Shown here piece after piece: positions 1-9,907 of a stretch of 64,000 bases of DNA. The DNA comes from Nitrobacter winogradskyi Nb-255 (GTDB lineage: Bacteria > Pseudomonadota > Alphaproteobacteria > Rhizobiales > Xanthobacteraceae). Positions within the stretch are counted from its first letter, which is position 1. Every line of letters starts with the position of its first letter. The notes beneath the pieces were generated by a model, which saw only the letters and a list, made by a program, of their open reading frames with translations, was not told the DNA's origin and searched no databases. A program made the translations under genes and the position numbers. The stretch covers positions 2,322,001-2,386,000 of the forward strand of contig NC_007406.1 of assembly GCF_000012725.1 (NCBI RefSeq). The letters are read 5' to 3'.

Positions 1-3000
1 GCCGTGAGCCGGCATGACGCCGCGCAGATCCACGATCACCTCGATCCCGCCATCGTGCCGAGCGTCGTGATCATGAACCCGCCCTTCTCGGCGATGGCCA
101 ACGTGCAGGGCCGCATGGCCGACGCCGCGCTCCGCCATATCGGCTCAGCACTGGCTCGGCTCGCCGAAGGCGGCCGCCTGGTTGCGATTACCGGCGCCAA
201 TTTCGCGCCCGACGCTCCGGCCTGGCGCGACGCCTATGTCCGGCTTCAGGAGCGCGGCCGCGTCGTCTTCTCCGCGGCCATCGACGGTCGCGTCTATGCC
301 CGGCACGGCACGACATTCCCAACGCGGCTCATCGTCATCGACAAGCGCCCGGCCAGCGATCCGACCGCGTTCCCCGATGCGCCCGGCGTCGCGCCGGATG
401 TCGCCACCCTATTGGCGTGGATCGCGAAGCACGTTCCGGCACGGCTGCCGGTCGATGCCTCCGTCGGTCTGCCGGCTGTCACGACGCCGCGCACCGTTCG
501 CGGCTACGTCGCCCGTACCGCACAAGCCGCAACGCGGCTGAGCCCCGCCGAGCCTGAAGGTGTCGAACTCGCCTACGAGACGATCGACTGGACGCCGCCA
601 CAGGGGGCGCGTCTCTCCGATTCCGTCTACGAGGACTATGCGCTCCAGAGCATCCGGATTCCCGGCGCTCAGGACCATCCGACGCAGCTCGTCCAGTCGG
701 CGGCCATGGCTTCGGTCGCGCCGCCCAAGCCGAGCTACCGGCCGCGCCTGCCGGCGAACATCCTGAGCTTGCTCTCGGGCGCCCAGCTCGAAACGGTGAT
801 CTATGCCGGCGAGGCGCATTCCGGCTATCTCGCCGGTGCCTGGACCGTGGACCAGACCTTCGACGTCGTCACCGCCGCGCCCGAGGACGCCGAGGGCGCG
901 GTCCGCTTCCGGCGCGGCTTCATGATCGGCGACGGCACCGGCGTCGGCAAAGGCCGCGAGGCCGCAGGCATCATCCTCGACAACTGGCTGCGGGGCCGCC
1001 GCAAGGCGGTGTGGATCTCGAAAAGCGACAAGCTTATCGAGGATGCGCAGCGCGACTGGTCCGCGCTAGGCATGGAGCGCCTCCTCATCACGCCGCTCTC
1101 CCGCTTCCCGCAGGGCAAGCCAATCACGCTGCGGGAGGGCATCCTATTTCTAACCTACGCCACGCTGCGCTCCGATGACCGCGGCGAAAGGCTTTCCCGC
1201 GTCAAACAGATCGTCGAATGGTTGGGCTCCGACTTCGACGGAGTGATCATTTTCGACGAAGCCCATGCCATGCAGAACGCGGTCGGCGCCAGGAGCGAAC
1301 GCGGCGATCAGGAGGCCTCGCAGCAGGGCCGCGCGGGCCTGCGGCTCCAGCACGCGCTCCCAGATGCACGCGTGGTCTACGTCTCCGCCACCGGCGCGAC
1401 GACCGTGCACAATCTCTCTTATGCGCAGCGGCTCGGCCTCTGGGGCAGCGAGGATTTCCCGTTCTCGACGCGCGCTGAGTTCGTGGAGGCGATCGAGGCC
1501 GGCGGCGTCGCGGCGATGGAGGTGCTCGCCCGCGACCTGCGCGCGCTCGGGCTCTACACCTCGCGCTCGCTCTCCTTCGACGGCGTCGAATACGAGCTGG
1601 TCGAGCATGAGCTGACGCCCGAGCAAACGCGCATCTACGACGCCTACGCCGACGCCTTCGCGATCATTCACAACAACCTCGACGCCGCCATGCAGGCGGC
1701 CAATATCACCGGCGGCAGCGAGGGCAGATCGGGCACGCTGAACCGGCAGGCCAAGGCCGCCGCGCGATCGGCGTTCGAGAGCGCCAAGCAGCGCTTCTTC
1801 GGACACCTGCTCACCAGCATGAAGACCCCGACCCTGATCCGCTCGATCGAGCGTGATCTCGAGCAAGGCCATGCCGCCGTCATCCAGATCGTCTCGACGG
1901 GCGAGGCCCTGATGGAGCGGCGCCTCGCGGAGCTGCCGACCGAGGAATGGAACGACGTCCGCGTCGACATCACGCCGCGCGAATACGTCCTCGACTATCT
2001 CGCCCATTCCTTCCCGGTCCAGCTCTACGAGCCCTACACCGACAGCGAGGGCAAGCTGTCGTCGCGTCCGGTCTATCGCGACGGCCAGCCGGTCGAAAGC
2101 CGCGAGGCGGTCGCGCGCCGGGATGCGCTGATCGCGAAGCTCGCGAGCCTGCCGCCCGTGCCCGGCGCGCTCGACCAGATCGTCCAGCACTTCGGCGCCG
2201 ACATGATCGCCGAGGTGACGGGGCGCTCCCGCCGCATCGTCCGCAAGCTGGGCAGTGCCGGCCGAAGCGATCGTCTCGTCGTCGAGACGCGCGCGGCGTC
2301 CGCCAACCTCGCCGAGGCGCAGGCCTTCATGGACGACCACAAGCGCATCCTGGTCTTCTCCGACGCCGGCGGCACCGGGCGCAGCTATCACGCCGAGCTT
2401 TCCGCAAGGAACACGCGCCTGCGCGTGCACTACCTGCTCGAGCCCGGCTGGAAGGCGGACACGGCCATCCAGGGCCTCGGCCGCACGCACCGGACCAACC
2501 AGAAGCAACCGCCGCTGTTCAGGCCGGTCGCGACGAACGTCAAGGCCGAGAAGCGCTTCCTCAGCACCATCGCCCGCCGGCTCGACACGCTCGGCGCGAT
2601 CACGCGCGGCCAGCGCGCGACCGCCGGCCAGGGCCTGTTCCGGCCGGAGGACAATCTCGAATCCCACTATGCGCGGGACGCGCTTCGCCAGCTCTACGTG
2701 CTGATCGCCCGCGGCAGGATCGCGGGCTGCTCGCTCGAGCGCTTCGAGGCGGCCACCGGCTTGACGCTCACCGATGCGAACGGGCTCAAGGACCAGTTGC
2801 CGGGCATCAGCACGTTCCTCAACCGCATGCTCGCGCTGACCATCGATCTGCAAGGCGTCCTGTTCACTGCGTTCGAGCAGCTCCTCAACGCCCGCATCGA
2901 GGGCGCCATTGCCGCCGGCACCTACGATGCCGGGCTGGAGACGCTGCGGGCCGAGAGCTTTGTCGTCACCGGCCGGCAGACGATCCATACCCATCCCGGC

Positions 3001-3780
3001 ACGGGCGCCGAGACGCGGCTCCTCACCATCATGCAGCGCCAGCGCAACCGGCCCCTCACGCTCGACGAAGCCTTGAGCCGGCTGCGCGAACGCGGCGCAC
3101 GGCTTCTTGTCAACGCGCGGTCCGGCCACGCCGCCGTGCAGGTCCATGCCCCGTCCGTCATGCTCGACGACGGCGAGGTCGAATACCGCGTCCGCCTGAT
3201 CCGGCCGATGGAAGCGCCGAACGTGCCCGTCCGCACGATGGCGGAGAGCCATTGGAAGGATGCCGACGAGGCGAGCTTCGCGGCCGCCTGGACGGCCGAA
3301 CTGGCCGAGGTGCCCGCGTTCACCGACTCCACTCTGCACATGGTCTCGGGCCTGCTGCTGCCGATCTGGAAGCGGCTCCCCAACGAGTCGACCCGCGTCT
3401 ATCGCCTGCAGACCGACGACGGCGAGCGCATCATCGGCCGCAAGGTTTCCCCGGCCTGGGCGGCCACGGCAACCGCGACCGGCCTGCCTTCGCTGACGCC
3501 GGACGACGCCTTCGCCGCCTTGATCGAAGGCAAGACCGTCATCGACCTCGCCGAAGGTCTTCAGCTTCGCTGTGTCCGCGTCATGGGCGGCCATCGCATC
3601 GAGCTGTCGGGCTTCACTGACACCATGCGCGAGCGGCTCACGGCCTACGGCCTCTTCCACGAGATCATCTCGTGGAAGCTGCGCCTGTTCGTGCCCACCG
3701 ACGCCAGCGGTCCCGCGATCCTCGCCAGGGTGATGGACCGCTATCCCATCGAGCGGGTCGCCGAGCGGGAGGCGGTGTGA
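1..3780 (+). CDS. Methyltransferase-strawberry notch helicase fusion protein (5' partial)
   Basis: Very large island protein whose reading frame is open to the first base, so the true start lies upstream. The visible N-terminus holds an N-methyltransferase motif IV (NPPF, about residue 25). A strawberry-notch type superfamily 2 helicase follows: Walker A GDGTGVGKGR near residue 309, FDEAH near 417 and the helicase C motif QGLGRTHR near 823. The last 350 residues are a less recognisable tail. Such fusions occur in alphaproteobacterial integrative and conjugative elements, where they are thought to act on element DNA; the exact role is unknown. Its stop overlaps the next start (TGATG), so the two genes are probably translated together. 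Confidence 0.85.
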   Translation, partial: AVSRHDAAQIHDHLDPAIVPSVVIMNPPFSAMANVQGRMADAALRHIGSALARLAEGGRLVAITGANFAPDAPAWRDAYVRLQERGRVVFSAAIDGRVYARHGTTFPTRLIVIDKRPASDPTAFPDAPGVAPDVATLLAWIAKHVPARLPVDASVGLPAVTTPRTVRGYVARTAQAATRLSPAEPEGVELAYETIDWTPPQGARLSDSVYEDYALQSIRIPGAQDHPTQLVQSAAMASVAPPKPSYRPRLPANILSLLSGAQLETVIYAGEAHSGYLAGAWTVDQTFDVVTAAPEDAEGAVRFRRGFMIGDGTGVGKGREAAGIILDNWLRGRRKAVWISKSDKLIEDAQRDWSALGMERLLITPLSRFPQGKPITLREGILFLTYATLRSDDRGERLSRVKQIVEWLGSDFDGVIIFDEAHAMQNAVGARSERGDQEASQQGRAGLRLQHALPDARVVYVSATGATTVHNLSYAQRLGLWGSEDFPFSTRAEFVEAIEAGGVAAMEVLARDLRALGLYTSRSLSFDGVEYELVEHELTPEQTRIYDAYADAFAIIHNNLDAAMQAANITGGSEGRSGTLNRQAKAAARSAFESAKQRFFGHLLTSMKTPTLIRSIERDLEQGHAAVIQIVSTGEALMERRLAELPTEEWNDVRVDITPREYVLDYLAHSFPVQLYEPYTDSEGKLSSRPVYRDGQPVESREAVARRDALIAKLASLPPVPGALDQIVQHFGADMIAEVTGRSRRIVRKLGSAGRSDRLVVETRAASANLAEAQAFMDDHKRILVFSDAGGTGRSYHAELSARNTRLRVHYLLEPGWKADTAIQGLGRTHRTNQKQPPLFRPVATNVKAEKRFLSTIARRLDTLGAITRGQRATAGQGLFRPEDNLESHYARDALRQLYVLIARGRIAGCSLERFEAATGLTLTDANGLKDQLPGISTFLNRMLALTIDLQGVLFTAFEQLLNARIEGAIAAGTYDAGLETLRAESFVVTGRQTIHTHPGTGAETRLLTIMQRQRNRPLTLDEALSRLRERGARLLVNARSGHAAVQVHAPSVMLDDGEVEYRVRLIRPMEAPNVPVRTMAESHWKDADEASFAAAWTAELAEVPAFTDSTLHMVSGLLLPIWKRLPNESTRVYRLQTDDGERIIGRKVSPAWAATATATGLPSLTPDDAFAALIEGKTVIDLAEGLQLRCVRVMGGHRIELSGFTDTMRERLTAYGLFHEIISWKLRLFVPTDASGPAILARVMDRYPIERVAEREAV

Positions 3781-4841
3781 TGTCCCGGCTCGACGCTTCC
3801 GAACTGGCACGCCGGCTCGCGCGCAATGCCGAAGCGGTGTGCCGCCACTATCTGTCCAACGGTCATCGCGAAGGCCGCTACTGGATGGTCGGCGACGTGC
3901 GCAACACGCCCGGCCGCTCGATGTTCGTGCGCCTCATCGGCCCGGAAAGCGGCAAGGGCGCGGCCGGCAAGTGGACCGACGCCGCGACCGGCGAGCATGG
4001 CGACCTGCTCGACGTCATACGCGAGACCTGCGGCCTCGTGGATTTCGCGGACGTCGCGAGGGAGGCGCGCGCCTTCCTCAGCCTGCCGCAGCCCGAACCG
4101 CAGGCGAGCGAGCGTCGGCGCACGATCCAGCCAGCTCCAACGGGTTCGCCGGAAGCCGCGCGGCGGCTGTTCGCCATGTCGCGGCCGATCCACGGCACGC
4201 TCGCCGAGACGTATCTCCGCCGGCGCGGCATTACGGCTTTGCACGGAACCGGATCGCTGCGCTTCCACCCGCGCTGCTACTACCGGTCCGATGAGTATGC
4301 CGCGACCGAGACCTGGCCCGCCATGATCGCCGCCGTCACCGATCTCGGCGGCCGCCTCACCGGCGCGCACCGGACCTGGCTCGATCCCGACGGCTTCGAC
4401 CCCGTCCGTCTCGGCAAGGCGCCGATCGACACGCCGCGCCGCGCGATGGGCGATCTTCTCGGACACGCCGTCCGCTTCGGCGTCGCTGGCGAAGTCATGG
4501 CCGCAGGCGAAGGCATCGAGACCATGCTGTCGCTGAGGACGGTGCTGCCCGGCATGCCGATGGTCGCCGCCCTCTCGGCCGCCCATCTCTCGGCCATCCT
4601 CTTTGCGGACACGCTGCGCCGGCTCTATATCGCGCGCGACGACGATCCAGCCGGCGATGGCGCGATGGCCGCGCTGATCGAGCGCGCGTGCGCCGACAGC
4701 ATCGAGGCGATTGTACTCTCGCCAAGGCTCGCCGACTTCAACGAGGATCTCCGGATGCTCGGCCCCGACGCGCTGCGGGCAGCCCTTCGGGCGCAGATCG
4801 CGTCCCGGGATGCCGCTCGCTTCATGGCCGAGGCCGCATAG
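3780..4841 (+). CDS. Toprim domain protein (DUF7146/primase-like)
   Basis: A 353-residue protein of the mobile-element primase/toprim class. The N-terminal half has the DUF7146-like region (GRYWMVGDVRNTPGRSMFVRL). The C-terminal half has a toprim fold: the Glu of AAGEGIETMLSL around residue 243 and the DDD-type acidic motif in YIARDDDPAGDGA around 285. No CHC2 zinc finger is visible, so it may be a primase-derived nucleotidyl transferase rather than a full DnaG. The start codon overlaps the upstream stop by one base, indicating translational coupling to the helicase. Likely role in replication or DNA processing of the island; substrate not inferable. Confidence 0.8.
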   Translation: MSRLDASELARRLARNAEAVCRHYLSNGHREGRYWMVGDVRNTPGRSMFVRLIGPESGKGAAGKWTDAATGEHGDLLDVIRETCGLVDFADVAREARAFLSLPQPEPQASERRRTIQPAPTGSPEAARRLFAMSRPIHGTLAETYLRRRGITALHGTGSLRFHPRCYYRSDEYAATETWPAMIAAVTDLGGRLTGAHRTWLDPDGFDPVRLGKAPIDTPRRAMGDLLGHAVRFGVAGEVMAAGEGIETMLSLRTVLPGMPMVAALSAAHLSAILFADTLRRLYIARDDDPAGDGAMAALIERACADSIEAIVLSPRLADFNEDLRMLGPDALRAALRAQIASRDAARFMAEAA

Positions 4842-4979
4842 CCCTGATGAATGTGGACGTGCGGCCGGAACGGATGACTTGGCTCCGCCGTCATGCCGGC
4901 GGTCGATGCTGCTCGCGCCGGAGAGAGCCGCGCCCTCGGCCTTCAAGAGGGCGATCGGGACGGCAAGCGGCCCGGCCCG

Positions 4980-5175
4980 GCAATGGCTGCGGCCGGCTAT
5001 TTTCCGTCGGCGGCGGAGCCGCCTTTACATCGCGAAGCAAAATAGCCGGCCTTCGCCATCCTCCGCTCGCGCTTCGGCCCTGCGCTTCGCTCCGGGTGCA
5101 GGGCCGGCCCGCCCGCCGTCTTCCGTCGCCATGAAGGCCGCGAGGGTCGCGGCCAATCCAGCGACGGAGCATCCC
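4980..5175 (+). ncRNA. Structured leader element, copy 1 (upstream of DUF2493 gene)
   Basis: The gap before the DUF2493 gene contains a long stem-loop. ATGGC (4983-4987) pairs with GCCAT (5055-5059); after a 3-nt internal loop, GGCCGGCTATTTT (4991-5003) pairs perfectly with 5039-5051. Inside is a second hairpin, GGCGGC/GCCGCC (5009-5023), followed by TCGCGAA. A homologous element with different but still paired stems lies at 10733-10921, also about 115 nt before a start codon. This suggests a cis-acting RNA leader, although a DNA-level protein site is also possible. Confidence 0.5.
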
Positions 5176-6099
5176 ATGACCAGCGACGACGACTTCGAGC
5201 CCCACCACAGCTCCTCCCCGACCGATCACGTCCTGACAGAGCTGCAGCTCTATGGCTTCCGCCCCTTCCAGGGCGAAGCCGACCCGCGCCCGCTTCCCGA
5301 GGGCAATGCCGTTGCCGGGGCCATCGCCGACATCTTCGACGCTCTCGTCGCCACCCTCGGCGACACCCGCCTCGAACCCGATCTCGAGGACCTGCTCTGG
5401 TCGACCGTCAACGTCTTCCACCGCGCCGCCGACCGCATCGCGCGCGAGCTCGACGACAACGAGCAGGCGCAGCGCCGGAGCCAGCAGGAGCAGGACGGCA
5501 CCGAGATCAAGTCCGTCGAGCTGGAGCGGCTCATCGCCGAGGGACAGACGCTCATCGAGCGCCGCGACGCCTTCGAGCTGATGCGCGACCAGGCCTGCGA
5601 GCACTTCGAGCGCCACACCGGCTCGGCCTGGCGGCCGCGCAGCGGCTCGCTCGTCAACCATCGCGCCATGACCGCGGCGATGATCGACAGCCGCGACTTC
5701 CTCGCCGCGAAGAAGCGCGCCGAGACCGAGGTCATGCTGCCGCCCGGCCCGAAGGTCGCGCTGAGCGGCGGGCTCGACTTCAACGATCATCGCCTGATCT
5801 GGGCCAAGCTCGACCAGGTGCACGCCAAGCACCCGGACATGGTGCTCATGCACGGCGGCTCGCCGAAGGGCGCCGAGCGCATCGCCGCACGATGGGCCGA
5901 TCACCGCAACGTGCCGCAGATCGCCTTCAAGCCGGACTGGACGAAGCACGCCAAGGCCGCGCCATTCAAGCGCAACGATGCCATGCTGGAGGTGCTGCCC
6001 ATCGGCGTCATGATCTTCCCCGGCACCGGCATCCAGGAGAACATCGCCGACAAAGCCCGCAAGCTCGGCATCCCGGTCTGGCGGTTCGGGGGCGCGTGA
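5176..6099 (+). CDS. DUF2493 (SLOG-like) domain protein
   Basis: A 307-residue protein. The last 120 residues form the DUF2493/YspA-like Rossmann domain of the SLOG superfamily: KVALSGGLDFNDHRLIW near 195, VLMHGGSPKGAERIAARWA near 218, and a terminal VMIFPGTGIQENIADKA. SLOG domains bind nucleotide-derived ligands in many mobile-element and signalling contexts; the ligand here is unknown. The N-terminal 180 residues are mainly charged helices. The ATG at 5176 was chosen because it begins the typical acidic N-terminus, although the frame is open far upstream. DUF2493 proteins are common conserved genes of alphaproteobacterial integrative elements, usually near DUF736 as here. Confidence 0.82.
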   Translation: MTSDDDFEPHHSSSPTDHVLTELQLYGFRPFQGEADPRPLPEGNAVAGAIADIFDALVATLGDTRLEPDLEDLLWSTVNVFHRAADRIARELDDNEQAQRRSQQEQDGTEIKSVELERLIAEGQTLIERRDAFELMRDQACEHFERHTGSAWRPRSGSLVNHRAMTAAMIDSRDFLAAKKRAETEVMLPPGPKVALSGGLDFNDHRLIWAKLDQVHAKHPDMVLMHGGSPKGAERIAARWADHRNVPQIAFKPDWTKHAKAAPFKRNDAMLEVLPIGVMIFPGTGIQENIADKARKLGIPVWRFGGA

Positions 6100-6370
6100 G
6101 CGCCGCCGACCAACGTGCAGCCTCCCCATTGATCTATAGAAAACGTTCCGCGTGGCCGCTTCAAGCAGTCCGCAGGTACTCTGCTTTGTGCTCGGATATG
6201 CTTCGCTCCTTGTTAGAAGGCGCTGCGGGACCTTCAGCTTACCAGCGGCTCGGAAAGTAGCGCATTTCCTACGCGCTCGCCCTGGTTGCACGCTTAACTT
6301 TAGAGGCCTACTTTTTTCCAACTATAACGGCAAGCAACTGAGCAAAGCTGCCGTTCCGCCGGGGGGACTG

Positions 6371-9300
6371 ATGGGCTTGTTCGAAGATTGGCGGGGTACA
6401 CTTACTCTGCCACGCTTGGCCGAGCTTCGGGTGAAGGTTGGCCGGAATTTAGTCCGTCAAATCGTGTTTCGTGGCGCGACAACCCGCGCCCGAATTTTTA
6501 CCTCCGAGTTTCCGGGTCACGACCTCATCAAGACCGACCTCAAATCGCCCTATGATGAAATCTATCTCCGGCGGAAAGGTGCGAAGCGCCGGACAACCAA
6601 CCTTCCCGTTGTCACCACAGGCCTCAACCTTGATCCCGCGAAGCTGCCCGGGACGTTGACGCTCCGCTGGGACGGGATCACGCCGCTCGTCGAGCGTGCG
6701 AACACGCCCGAGAAGCTGCTAGACACCTGGGTCAATCAATTCAGCTTTCGCCTTGAAGGCGAGAACGGTGAACCGGGGCTGCGCCTCCCACAGATCGGCG
6801 CGCTCCATGCGATCGCGGCGCACTTTGCCGTTGGCGACACGTTCCAACCGGCGACAGTTGTGCTGCCGACCGGAACGGGGAAGACCGAGACGATGCTCGC
6901 CGCGCAAGTCTACCTGCGTCCGGCCCGTACGCTCGTACTCGTCTCAGGCGTTCCGCTGCGCGATCAAATTGAAGAGAAATTCGTCACGCTCGGCTATCTT
7001 CCGACCGCAGAGGCTGTTCCCATCGAACTCCCAGGGCCGCGCGTCGCAGTTATTTCAGGCGGCATTCGGAGCGTTGCCGAGGCCGAGAACCTGATCAAAG
7101 AGGCGAACCTTTTCATCGCGCTTCCTAACTCGCTGGACGCGTCCCATCCTGACGCGATTGATGCACTAGCGGCCGGTTGTTCGCACCTCTTCGTCGACGA
7201 GGCGCATCACATCACCGCCAAGACGTGGAAATCGGTTCGAGACCGCTTCAGCAAGGAAAAGGTGGTCCAGTTCACCGCCACGCCGTTCCGACGTGACGAG
7301 CAGCGCGTTGATGGCAAGATCATCTTCAACTACAAGCTGGGGGACGCGCAGCGCGCCGGGTACTACAAGCGGATCAACTTAAAGACGGTTGAAGAGTATG
7401 GCGACCAAGAGGCACGCGACGAAGCCGTTGCCCGCGCCGCAGTTGAGGCCCTTCGCCACGACCTGAACGACGAAAAACTCGACCACATCCTGCTTGCCCG
7501 CACGGAGACGCAGGCGCGCGCAGATGTGCTCGCCGAACTCTACCAAAGGCTGGCGCCGGAGTTCGCGCCGGTAAAGGTCTACTCAGACCGTCCGGACAGT
7601 CAGAATCGTGCCGCCCTAGCCGCGCTCAGAAACCGGAACAACACCGGTTCTCGGATCGCGGTCTGCGTCGACATGCTTGGCGAGGGCTTCGACTTTCCTC
7701 AGTTGAAGGTTGCAGCGTTGCATGACACCCACAAATCGCTGGCCATTACGCTTCAGTTCATTGGGCGCTTCACGCGCAAAGGGCCAGTGAATGTCGGAAA
7801 CGCTACTGTTGTCACCAACATCGCGGATCCGCAGGCAGAAAGGAAGCTGGCCGGACTCTACGCCGAAGGAGCTGACTGGGACCATCTCATTCGGCGGCTC
7901 AGTGAAGCGCGAATCGATGACGAACTCAGGTTACAAGACGTTGTCGAGCAACTGAAACAGAAAGGCACGCTGTCGGCCGAACTGTCGCTTTGGAATCTGC
8001 GGCCTGCGATCTCGACCCAGTTCTACAAGACGAAATGCAAGGAGTGGATGCCGCTCCAATACGCGGACGTTCTGCCGCCTGGTGCCGAAACATGGTACGC
8101 ACTCGACGACAAGGACAAGCTTCTCGTCGCCGTTGTCGCCCTGACCGAAGAGGTCAAATGGGGCGACTATCAGAACATCACAAACAGCTTCTACGACCTG
8201 ATCATCGCCCGCTGGGACAGCGATGAGAGCGTCCTTTCGATCTATGCGAGCGATTATGATCGCATGCGCACGGAGCAGATGGCGAAGGCGATCACCAGCA
8301 ACAACGTCGAGCTCTTCGGCGGCGATGCGATCTTCAACATCCTGAACGGCGTCGAGCTGCCGCTTGTCAAGAACCTCGGTTCGCGCCGGGTCGGTGCCAT
8401 CAGCTTCACGACCTACTTCGGAACAAACGTAACCGAAGGGCTCGCGCACATCGACAAGTCCGAAGCCGAACTCAACCACATTGCCTGCGTCGGTTACGAA
8501 GACGGGGACCGCGTACTGTGGGGCGGCGCGAAGCGCCGCGGCAAGGTCTGGCAGCTTCGCAAGTCCGGCTCGGTCGCTGACTGGGCGGCCTGGACGAAGA
8601 CAACCTGGGGGAAGGTGACAACCGATGTCGACGACGTCACCAACATCATCAAAGGTTTTTTGCGGCCAATCAAACTAGCGGCCCCCCACGCGTCGCACGC
8701 GATCTCTGCCGAATGGGGCGAACAGGCTCAACTTAGCCTGAGCGAGCGGCAGTCGGTATTGTTCGGGACTACCGAGAAGCTGCTCTACGAGGTTGATGTG
8801 GGCATCGACTCCGTGGAGGCTGACGGCACCATCAACGTGTGCTTCGAGGCCGAAGACGTTGGGGCTGTCTACCGTCTCGAAATCTCACCGGCGCTTCCTG
8901 GCGGCTACGCCTACAAGCACACGTCAGGTCCCAAAGTTCAGTTCAAGAAGGTGACGAAGCCGGCTGAGCCGTTGGAGGTCTACCTGCAAAGGGATCCCGT
9001 CATTATCCGCTATGCGGACGGCACGCATTCGTACAACTGCTATCACATCCCGACAAAGCTCGATGCCGGGATCTATTCGAAAGATCAGCTGGAAACCTGG
9101 GACTTCAAGGGTATCTCGCTCAACAAAGAGTCGATTGGCAAGGCGGGTGACACAGCCACGATCCAGTACCGCGCTTTCGCGCAGTTGCGTGACGAGTACG
9201 ACCTGATCTTCAATGATGACGGCAAGGCCGAAGCGGGCGACTTGGTCTGCCTTAAGGATGTTGATGAGAGCACCATCAAGCTGACGCTCGTCCACTGCAA

Positions 9301-9670
9301 AGGAGCGATTGGCGCGCGCGTCTCCGGCTCCATCGAAAACTTCTACTTCGTCTGCGGTCAGGCCCAGAAGTGCATCACGAAGAAGCACAAGGGCGTCGAA
9401 CGCCTCGCGAAGGACCTGAAACGGCGCGAGGCCCAATGGGCCGCCAACGGGGCGACGCGCTTCCTCAAAGGCGGCCAACGGGAGTTGTCGTACTTCAAGG
9501 AGAAGTCCCGGAAGTCGAAAGTTGAGTTTGAGGTCGTCCTCGTTCAGCCGGGGGCGAGCGTGGATAGTGTGACGGTGCCCATCCTGCAGCTTCTCGCCAC
9601 GACCGAATTGTTTTTGAAGAAGACCACCGACGCGAATTTCCGCGTCGTGCTCAATGCCGCTTCAGAGTAG
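6371..9670 (+). CDS. DEAD/DEAH helicase with C-terminal PD-(D/E)xK-like nuclease
   Basis: A 1099-residue protein. Superfamily 2 helicase motifs run in order: Walker A PTGTGKT near residue 166, VDEAHH near 275, FTATPFR near 301 and QFIGRFTRKG near 463. A 450-residue unassigned middle follows. Near the C-terminus Glu954, Asp957 and the HCK triplet at 975-977 fit a PD-(D/E)xK variant with His in the third position (inference). The ATG at 6371 was chosen over earlier starts because a G-rich ribosome site lies 3 bases upstream and the upstream translation looks random. Base composition is visibly less GC-rich than the flanking island genes, suggesting separate acquisition. Probably a restriction- or defence-type enzyme; function untested. 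Confidence 0.75.
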   Translation: MGLFEDWRGTLTLPRLAELRVKVGRNLVRQIVFRGATTRARIFTSEFPGHDLIKTDLKSPYDEIYLRRKGAKRRTTNLPVVTTGLNLDPAKLPGTLTLRWDGITPLVERANTPEKLLDTWVNQFSFRLEGENGEPGLRLPQIGALHAIAAHFAVGDTFQPATVVLPTGTGKTETMLAAQVYLRPARTLVLVSGVPLRDQIEEKFVTLGYLPTAEAVPIELPGPRVAVISGGIRSVAEAENLIKEANLFIALPNSLDASHPDAIDALAAGCSHLFVDEAHHITAKTWKSVRDRFSKEKVVQFTATPFRRDEQRVDGKIIFNYKLGDAQRAGYYKRINLKTVEEYGDQEARDEAVARAAVEALRHDLNDEKLDHILLARTETQARADVLAELYQRLAPEFAPVKVYSDRPDSQNRAALAALRNRNNTGSRIAVCVDMLGEGFDFPQLKVAALHDTHKSLAITLQFIGRFTRKGPVNVGNATVVTNIADPQAERKLAGLYAEGADWDHLIRRLSEARIDDELRLQDVVEQLKQKGTLSAELSLWNLRPAISTQFYKTKCKEWMPLQYADVLPPGAETWYALDDKDKLLVAVVALTEEVKWGDYQNITNSFYDLIIARWDSDESVLSIYASDYDRMRTEQMAKAITSNNVELFGGDAIFNILNGVELPLVKNLGSRRVGAISFTTYFGTNVTEGLAHIDKSEAELNHIACVGYEDGDRVLWGGAKRRGKVWQLRKSGSVADWAAWTKTTWGKVTTDVDDVTNIIKGFLRPIKLAAPHASHAISAEWGEQAQLSLSERQSVLFGTTEKLLYEVDVGIDSVEADGTINVCFEAEDVGAVYRLEISPALPGGYAYKHTSGPKVQFKKVTKPAEPLEVYLQRDPVIIRYADGTHSYNCYHIPTKLDAGIYSKDQLETWDFKGISLNKESIGKAGDTATIQYRAFAQLRDEYDLIFNDDGKAEAGDLVCLKDVDESTIKLTLVHCKGAIGARVSGSIENFYFVCGQAQKCITKKHKGVERLAKDLKRREAQWAANGATRFLKGGQRELSYFKEKSRKSKVEFEVVLVQPGASVDSVTVPILQLLATTELFLKKTTDANFRVVLNAASE

Positions 9671-9907
9671 CCGACTACCCCTCTAGGGCGTACTTGCGCG
9701 TGAGACTTTTCGCACACGCATCCAGAAAGCGATAGGCCGCAAAGTCAAACTATCCGATCTCGGTTCCGTTGCAAACTTCGTCGCGGAAGCGCAGGTCGCG
9801 ACGCAATACCCCTCCAAAGCCGCACCGCTTGGATTATATTGTCGAGAGCGCCGTGGTGGTGGTGGAAGGCGCGACCGTCAGATCCTTGTCTCACGGAGGC
9901 CACCATT

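Noticed and set aside
1150..3810. Very long open frame (886 codons) opposite the helicase gene
   Set aside because: An antisense shadow of a GC-rich gene; composition is Arg/Gly/Asp-rich with no domain, and the plus strand has clear helicase motifs.
4891..6321. Long minus-strand frame opposite the DUF2493 gene
   Set aside because: No recognisable domain; the plus strand encodes a clear DUF2493 protein and a shared structured leader.
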